A program made the position numbers and the translations under genes. A stretch of 64,000 bases of DNA from Amycolatopsis rifamycinica (GTDB lineage Bacteria; Actinomycetota; Actinomycetes; Mycobacteriales; Pseudonocardiaceae). Numbering within the stretch: the stretch's first letter is position 1; each line of letters begins with the position of its first letter. Below are positions 59,226-64,000 of the stretch, piece by piece. The stretch is taken from NCBI RefSeq assembly GCF_000695625.1, contig NZ_JMQI01000063.1, positions 1-64,000 of the forward strand, written 5' to 3'. The notes under the pieces were generated by a model, which saw only the letters and a list, made by a program, of their open reading frames with translations, made no database searches and was not told the origin of the DNA.

Positions 59226-59620
59226 GCTCGGTGTTCTCCGACCTTCCGGGCCTGCACGCTGTTCGCGCACACTACCGCGCTGGCCATCGCGTGGTCGTAC
59301 CCGACGAACGCCAGGGCGAACTCCTGCCCGTCACCGTCCGCGATCGCCTCTTCCAGGTTCTCCTGCGCGCCGGCCACCCGCTTCCGGTGTCCCGCGCCCT
59401 CGGCGAACCACCAGCGCGAGCCGACCTGCATCGACGTCGCCTCGGACAGGCGACGCAGCTGCGGCCCGAGGTCGCGGCGGGCGGCGGTGCCGCAGCCGGC
59501 GAGCAGGGCGGTCCAGCACTCGGCGGCCGCCCGGTCGGTGCGCACGGCCTGGTCCAGCAGCGGACGCGCGCCGAGCCTCCTGGCCGCGTCCACGGTGAGC
59601 GGGAGGAACGTCACTCTCAC
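59222..59620 (-). CDS. Unknown 132-residue protein inserted between xseA and xseB
   Basis: The protein starts at a GTG (59620) that overlaps the xseA stop and ends overlapping the xseB start, both as GTGA, so its translation is tied to both subunits. It is helical, with LGARPLLDQAVRTDRAAAECWTAL, RRLSEATSMQVGSRWWFAEGAGHRK and AFVGYDHAMASAVV (each separate). The WWFAEGAGHR stretch is distinctive. No known domain is recognised and there is no signal or membrane segment. Its lock-step coupling suggests a role with exonuclease VII or a shared regulation. Confidence 0.8.
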   Translation of the reverse strand: MRVTFLPLTVDAARRLGARPLLDQAVRTDRAAAECWTALLAGCGTAARRDLGPQLRRLSEATSMQVGSRWWFAEGAGHRKRVAGAQENLEEAIADGDGQEFALAFVGYDHAMASAVVCANSVQARKVGEHRA

Positions 59621-60864
59621 TCCTGGGCCCCTTCCGCCACCGCGCCGATCGCACCGTCGCCCACCCGCACGCGCAGCTGGGCACCGGCCTCGACTTCGGA
59701 GACGGAGCGGAGTACCTGGAGGTTGCCTTCGGGATCGACGAACTGCACGACCGCGTACCCGCGCGCCAGCGTCGCCGCCGGGCCGAGCGCGGTGAGCCGG
59801 GCCCGCGCGTTCGCGATCTCGGCCTGGTCCTTGGCGAGCAGGCTCAGCATGGCGCGGCGGGCGCGTTCGCGGTGGACGTCGACGTCGTCCTGCCGCCGCT
59901 GGACCGGGCCCAGCGGATCGGCCAGCGACGGACGGCTGCGGAGCTGGGTCAGCAGCCGCGTCTGGGTGTCGACCCAGCCGTGCAGGGCGCGGCGCCCGCG
60001 GTCGCGCATCTGCCGGACCCGCTCGGTCTCCTCGCGGACGTCCGGGACGATGCGCTTGCCCGCGTCGGTCGGCGTGGAGCAGCGCAGGTCCGCGACGTGG
60101 TCGAGCAACGGGGTGTCGGGCTCGTGCCCGATCGCGCTGACGACGGGCGTGCCGGCGGCCGACACCGCCCGGCAGAGCGCCTCGTCGGAGAACGGCAGCA
60201 GGTCCTCGACGCTGCCGCCGCCGCGGGCGATGACGATGACGTCGATCTCGGGATCGGCGTCGAAGATCCGCAGCGCCCGCATGACCTGCGGGACGGCCTG
60301 CGAGCCCTGGACGGCCGTGTTGAGCACCTTGATCCGCACGTGCGGCCACCGGCGCTGGGCGTTGGCCAGGACGTCGCGCTCCGCCGCCGACGCCCGGCCG
60401 GTGATCAGCCCGACCCCCTTCGGCAGGAACGGGATCGGCCGCTTGCGCTGCGGCGAGAACAGGCCCTCGGCGGCCAGCAGCTTCCGCAGCCGTTCGATCC
60501 GGGCCAGCAGCTCACCGATGCCGACGGCGCGGATCTGGTCGGCGCGCAGGCTGATCGTGCCGCGGCCGAAGAAGTACGACGGCTTCGCGTGCACGACCAC
60601 GCTCGCGCCCTCCCGCAGCGGCGGCTCCATCTCGCGGATCAGCCAGTTCGGGCAGGTCACGGACATGGAGACGTCCGCCGAGGGGTCACGCAGCGTCAGG
60701 AACGCGGTCTGCGTGTTCGGGCGCGAGCTGACCTGCGTGACCTGGCCCTCGACCCAGACGGTGCCGAGCCGGTGGATCCAGTCGCCGATCTTGCGGGCGA
60801 CGGTCCGGACCGGCCACGGCGCTTCCGCGGTGCTCGCGGTGGCTTGGGCGGACTCGGTGCTCAC
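59617..60864 (-). CDS. xseA: Exodeoxyribonuclease VII large subunit
   Basis: The 415-residue catalytic subunit has an N-terminal OB fold (about 15-115; VWVEGQVTQVSSRPNTQTAF in parts) and a catalytic core with VGLITGRASAAERDVL (about 140-155), VIVIARGGGSVEDLLPFSDE (about 197-216) and GHEPDTPLLDHVADLRCSTPTDA in two parts. It cuts single-stranded DNA to oligonucleotides in repair. The GTG at 60864 overlaps the upstream gene's stop (GTGA). The C-terminal coiled-coil region is typical. Confidence 0.95.
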   Translation of the reverse strand: MSTESAQATASTAEAPWPVRTVARKIGDWIHRLGTVWVEGQVTQVSSRPNTQTAFLTLRDPSADVSMSVTCPNWLIREMEPPLREGASVVVHAKPSYFFGRGTISLRADQIRAVGIGELLARIERLRKLLAAEGLFSPQRKRPIPFLPKGVGLITGRASAAERDVLANAQRRWPHVRIKVLNTAVQGSQAVPQVMRALRIFDADPEIDVIVIARGGGSVEDLLPFSDEALCRAVSAAGTPVVSAIGHEPDTPLLDHVADLRCSTPTDAGKRIVPDVREETERVRQMRDRGRRALHGWVDTQTRLLTQLRSRPSLADPLGPVQRRQDDVDVHRERARRAMLSLLAKDQAEIANARARLTALGPAATLARGYAVVQFVDPEGNLQVLRSVSEVEAGAQLRVRVGDGAIGAVAEGAQE

Positions 60865-61619
60865 GGGCCTTCCGCGCCGTCGCCGTTCCCGGAGTCGCGT
60901 TCGGCCTTGCGGGCGTTGGCGATCCGGCGCGACAGCATGCCGGTGAACGACGAGCGGTCGGCGTGCGCGCGCTCGTACTCGAGGATGGTCTCGAGCTGCT
61001 CGATCGAGAGCTGGCGCAGCCGGGCCCGCAGCTGCGGCAGGGTGAGCTGGTCGTAGCCGGTCAGCCCGGCCGGGCCTTCGTACCCCCCGGCGCTGGTCCG
61101 GGGCGTCTCGCTCTTGGTCTTCTTGTCGACCTTGGGCGTCCCGGGCTTGGGCTTGCGCGGCGCTTCGTCCTCGGCGGCTTCGTCGGCGGCTTCGCTGTCG
61201 TGCTCGCCTTCGGCGTGGTCCTCGGCGAGCGCGCGTTCCTCGTCGGCCCACGGATCGCCGAGCTCCGCTTCGAGCTCGGCCGCCGACGGGACGCGGCCGT
61301 TGATCTCCGAACGCGGTTCGGGCACGTCGGCCACCGGGGCGGGGTCCGGCCGCGCGGACGGGACGTCACCGAGCTCGGTGTCCTCGTCGAAGGTCGCCCA
61401 GCTGGGGGTGTCCTCGATCGGGCGCAGGCTTGACAGGGCGTTGTCGCCCTTGATCGCGAGTTCGGTGACGTGCTGCTGGACTCGCATGGAGGCCTGCAGC
61501 ACCTGGCTGACGACGGTCACCGGGAGCCCGGCCAGCTGCCGGGGAAGTTCGCGAACCCGCTCGGCGGTGGAGACGGCGAGGCCCGCGGCGACCCGGAGGG
61601 GGAGCGGGAATGGCTTCAT
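60861..61619 (-). CDS. Lipid droplet-associated-type protein (Rv1109c-like)
   Basis: The 252-residue protein has an N-terminal amphipathic/hydrophobic helix region (about 1-60; LPLRVAAGLAVSTAERVRELPRQL in two parts), a long acidic linker (about 65-180) and a C-terminal helical domain (about 185-245; LPQLRARLRQLSIEQLETILEYE) of DNA-binding or assembly type. The match in M. tuberculosis is Rv1109c, annotated as lipid-droplet related. The ATG at 61619 comes 7 nt after CAGGCT (61627-61632, minus). It starts the operon with xseA and xseB. Confidence 0.82.
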   Translation of the reverse strand: MKPFPLPLRVAAGLAVSTAERVRELPRQLAGLPVTVVSQVLQASMRVQQHVTELAIKGDNALSSLRPIEDTPSWATFDEDTELGDVPSARPDPAPVADVPEPRSEINGRVPSAAELEAELGDPWADEERALAEDHAEGEHDSEAADEAAEDEAPRKPKPGTPKVDKKTKSETPRTSAGGYEGPAGLTGYDQLTLPQLRARLRQLSIEQLETILEYERAHADRSSFTGMLSRRIANARKAERDSGNGDGAEGP

Positions 61620-61749
61620 GGGGTCCAGCCTGCCGCATGACCGGCCTTCATGCCCAACCGAAAGGGTGCGTTGCGTGACCGCGAGCACAGCCCGGCCGAG
61701 GGACGAAGGTCACCCGAAAGGGACTTCGAGTCCGTCTCGGGGCTGCCCG

Positions 61750-61761
61750 TACCCTGGGGGC
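61750..61761 (+). promoter_or_regulatory. -10 element of ispH, leaderless start
   Basis: TACCCT (61750-61755) ends 6 nt before the ATG at 61762. GGGGG between them could also act as a ribosome site, so both modes are possible. Confidence 0.5.
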
Positions 61762-62757
61762 ATGAGTGCAGCGAGTCCCGGAATCGAGCCCGCGGGTACC
61801 CCCACGATCACCGGAACCGCTTCCGGCAAGCGGGTGCTGCTCGCCAAACCCCGTGGTTACTGCGCCGGCGTCGACCGCGCGGTGATCGCCGTCGAGAAGG
61901 CCCTCGACGTCTACGGCGCGCCGGTGTACGTCCGCAAGGAGATCGTGCACAACAAGCACGTCGTCGAGACGCTGCGTGAGCGCGGCGCGATCTTCGTCGA
62001 CGAGACGTCCGAGGTGCCCGAGGGCGCGCTCGTGGTGTTCTCCGCCCACGGCGTCTCGCCGATGGTGCACGCGGAGGCGGCCGAGCGGAACCTGCGCACG
62101 ATCGACGCGACCTGCCCCCTGGTGACGAAGGTGCACAAGGAGGTCAACCGGTTCGCGAAGGACGACTACGACATCCTGCTGATCGGCCACGAAGGCCACG
62201 AAGAGGTCGAAGGCACGGCCGGTGAGGCGCCGGACAAGGTGCAGCTGGTCGACAAGGCCGAGGACGTCGGCAAGGTCGAGGTGCGCGACCCGTCGAAGGT
62301 GATCTGGCTGTCCCAGACGACGCTGTCGGTCGACGAGACGATGGAGCGCGTCGACCAGCTCCGCGAGCGCTTCCCGAACCTGCTGGACCCGCCGAGCGAC
62401 GACATCTGCTACGCGACGACGAACCGCCAGGTCGCGGTCAAGGCGATGGCCGCGGAGTGCGACCTGGTGCTGGTGGTCGGGTCGACGAACTCGTCCAACT
62501 CGAAGCGCCTGGTCGAGGTGGCGCTGAAGGCCGGGGCGCGGGCGTCGTACCTGGTCGACTTCGCGCACGAGGTCGACGAAGCGTGGCTCTCCGGCGTGAC
62601 GACCGTCGGGGTGACGTCGGGTGCGTCGGTGCCGGACGTGCTGGTCATGGAGCTGCTCGACTGGCTGGCCGAGCGTGGCTACGGCGACGTCGACGAGGTC
62701 ACGACGGCCAACGAGAAGATCTCGTTCGCGCCGCCGAAGGAATTGCGGAAGGTCTGA
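61762..62757 (+). CDS. ispH: 4-hydroxy-3-methylbut-2-enyl diphosphate reductase
   Basis: The 331-residue iron-sulfur enzyme makes IPP and DMAPP in the last step of the MEP isoprenoid pathway. Three cluster Cys are seen in PRGYCAGVDRA (C34), DATCPLVTK (about C118) and DDICYATTNRQ (about C215). His-bearing IVHNKHVVETL and VFSAHGVSP bind the substrate pyrophosphate. The ATG at 61762 is preferred over the open frame upstream. Positional match of Rv1110. Together with the Z-prenyl synthase it makes isoprenoid precursors. Confidence 0.96.
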   Translation: MSAASPGIEPAGTPTITGTASGKRVLLAKPRGYCAGVDRAVIAVEKALDVYGAPVYVRKEIVHNKHVVETLRERGAIFVDETSEVPEGALVVFSAHGVSPMVHAEAAERNLRTIDATCPLVTKVHKEVNRFAKDDYDILLIGHEGHEEVEGTAGEAPDKVQLVDKAEDVGKVEVRDPSKVIWLSQTTLSVDETMERVDQLRERFPNLLDPPSDDICYATTNRQVAVKAMAAECDLVLVVGSTNSSNSKRLVEVALKAGARASYLVDFAHEVDEAWLSGVTTVGVTSGASVPDVLVMELLDWLAERGYGDVDEVTTANEKISFAPPKELRKV

Positions 62758-62859
62758 GCCGGCTTTCGGCTTTCGGCGGCGGGGCGCTCTCGCGGCTCGC
62801 CGCCGTGTCGTCCCGCCGATCACGCGTGATGCGTCTCCGCGCACGGTCTGGGCACGCGA

Positions 62860-62900
62860 AACGGCGGCCACCTCCGTTCGTCCGGAAGGTGACCGCCGTT
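62860..62900. terminator. Bidirectional terminator after ispH
   Basis: AACGGCGG/CCGCCGTT plus, after one mismatch, CACCT/AGGTG form a 13-bp stem between the convergent ispH and DUF6542-type genes. Confidence 0.7.
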
Positions 62901-62902
62901 CG

Positions 62903-63808
62903 TCAGCGTTCTTCGTCGTCCCAGGGCCGGTTCCGGCGCGGCGGAGTGTTCCGCCCACCGGACGGGCGACGAGGCGGCGGAGTGTCCCGGCCCCCGTCCT
63001 CGGCGGGCGGGCGCGGACGCCGCCGCGGAGCATCTCCACGCGGCTCGCGCCGGCGCGGGTCACCTTCGTCCGGACGTGGCGTGCGCCGCGTGGCGGGAGG
63101 AGGCGGCTTGCGCGTGCCCCGGCTGCCCGGATCGCGTTCGGCGGGAGAGCCGGCGCGGGGCGTCCGGCGTTCGCCGTCCGCGGGCGGCCGCGGACGGCGC
63201 GGAGGTTCGCCTTCCCGGCCGCGCCGAGCGCCGGATGGGAGAGGAGTCTGCCCGGTCCGGTTCGACCCGGCCGGCCGCGGACGTCCGGCCGCGGCGCGCT
63301 TCTCGTCGTCTTCGTCGTCCCGGACGGCCTTCTTGGCTTTCTTCGGGGCGTCCGGGTCGCGCTCGCGGATGATCCGGACGAAGCCGATCAGCAGCGTGAT
63401 GCCGGTAGTGATCGCCATGACGGGGAAGCCGTTGATCAGCGGGGTGCCGATGTTCAGCGCCTTCGACAGCATGTCGTCGCCCTGGGAGCCGGACGTCAGC
63501 AGGAGGACGCCGGGCACGGTCACGGCCAGCACCAGCGGAGGCATCACCATGGGCCCGAACAGGCCGCGGCGCTTCACCGCGCAGACCGCGATCACGGCCC
63601 CGGCGATGTAGCAGACGGTGAAGACCAGCGGGAGGTTCCCCTGGCTGGGCTTGCCGAGGAGGGCGCCAACGATCGCCAGGCCGAGGCCGATGAGGACCGC
63701 CGCCCACCAGGGCAGTCCCCGCCTCGAACCGACGACAGGACGCTCATCCCACGCAACGGGGACGTCGTCGGCATCTGGATCGCTCTGGCGATCGCGAATC
63801 GCGGTCAC
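62903..63808 (-). CDS. DUF6542-type membrane protein with basic tail
   Basis: The 301-residue protein has four hydrophobic helices (about 32-165; WWAAVLIGLGLAIVGALLG, LVFTVCYIAGAVIAV and others) and a long Arg/Pro-rich disordered tail (about 180-301). M. tuberculosis Rv1111c, beside ispH, is the positional counterpart. The function is unknown; the basic tail could bind nucleic acid or acidic phospholipids. The GTG at 63808 comes 8 nt after TACGGT (63817-63822, minus), so leaderless translation is likely. Confidence 0.8.
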   Translation of the reverse strand: MTAIRDRQSDPDADDVPVAWDERPVVGSRRGLPWWAAVLIGLGLAIVGALLGKPSQGNLPLVFTVCYIAGAVIAVCAVKRRGLFGPMVMPPLVLAVTVPGVLLLTSGSQGDDMLSKALNIGTPLINGFPVMAITTGITLLIGFVRIIRERDPDAPKKAKKAVRDDEDDEKRAAAGRPRPAGSNRTGQTPLPSGARRGREGEPPRRPRPPADGERRTPRAGSPAERDPGSRGTRKPPPPATRRTPRPDEGDPRRREPRGDAPRRRPRPPAEDGGRDTPPPRRPSGGRNTPPRRNRPWDDEER

Positions 63809-64000
63809 AGGGCAACACCGTATCTCGTGGTTGTGAAGATCTTGCCAGCACCGCCGCCGACGTGCGCCGACAGCCACCCGCGGGCACGAACCAGTGGCCC
63901 GGGGTAGCGACCGTCAACGAAGCCCGCAGCCCGCTACGGCAAGGGTCCTCCGGAGAGGGGTCGGGGACAACCCACGGTCGGATGAGCCTGTTGGGTGGGG
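63809..64000. other. Window end, no gene visible
   Basis: Apart from the promoter of the DUF6542-type gene, nothing is supported here. In mycobacteria the next gene is ychF on the other strand, which may start just outside. Confidence 0.5.

Overview
The window is high-GC actinomycete chromosome with dense genes and short spacers. Everything points to the Pseudonocardiaceae, most likely Amycolatopsis or a close relative. The evidence is a mycothiol enzyme (Mca), GTG/TTG starts, many apparently leaderless genes and Amycolatopsis-style palindromic intergenic repeats. The gene order also tracks the Mycobacterium tuberculosis segment from about Rv1072 to Rv1111c. Genus-level assignment is inference. 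I saw no rRNA, tRNA, intact insertion sequence, integrase or CRISPR array.

Conserved backbone, in order: YccA-like Bax-inhibitor protein (1882), thiolase fadA3 (3671), cbs (5119), a proline/glycine-rich Pra-like membrane protein (6640), metB (9435), greA (23115), a DUF4307 protein (23814), mca (24404), a small membrane protein (25321), a YyaL-like thioredoxin-domain protein (31361), a hemolysin III-family protein (38263), a short-chain Z-prenyl diphosphate synthase (39018), phoH2 (40151), fumC (54600), glpX (57869), xseB/xseA (59004-60864), a lipid-droplet-type protein (60861), ispH (61762) and a DUF6542-type protein (62903). cbs and metB form the transsulfuration pair, and Mca handles mycothiol conjugates.

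Four blocks are inserted into this backbone. (1) 10.6-23.1 kb holds a compositionally odd patch with tiny genes, ilvA, a type VII secretion-linked polymorphic toxin operon (YbaB-like, EspC-like, a 1336-residue nuclease toxin, then two immunity genes carrying three YezG-like domains), hppD with a divergent Lrp regulator, and a zinc-ribbon metallo-hydrolase. (2) 25.8-31.2 kb holds the bacterial RNA-repair pair Hen1-Pnkp next to a decayed secreted lectin/hydrolase gene. (3) 33.4-38.2 kb holds a putative DNA-binding small protein, an acyl-CoA dehydrogenase/oxidase, a PRC-barrel/DUF2382 stress protein and an AhpD-like protein. (4) 41.6-54.6 kb holds an exported beta-propeller amidohydrolase, guaB1, a DUF309 protein, a metallo-hydrolase divergent from an Old Yellow Enzyme, an ATP-dependent DNA ligase, a membrane-tethered phosphate-binding-like protein and an MmyB-like regulator. 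A ferredoxin-NADP reductase and a secreted trypsin-like protease are inserted between fumC and glpX.

The least ordinary parts are the toxin/immunity operon with its 54-bp tandem repeats and candidate self-cleaving protease domain, an unrecognised gene translationally coupled between xseA and xseB, the hairpin-rich leader before phoH2, and the large number of genes whose start codon lies 6-8 nt after a -10 hexamer.
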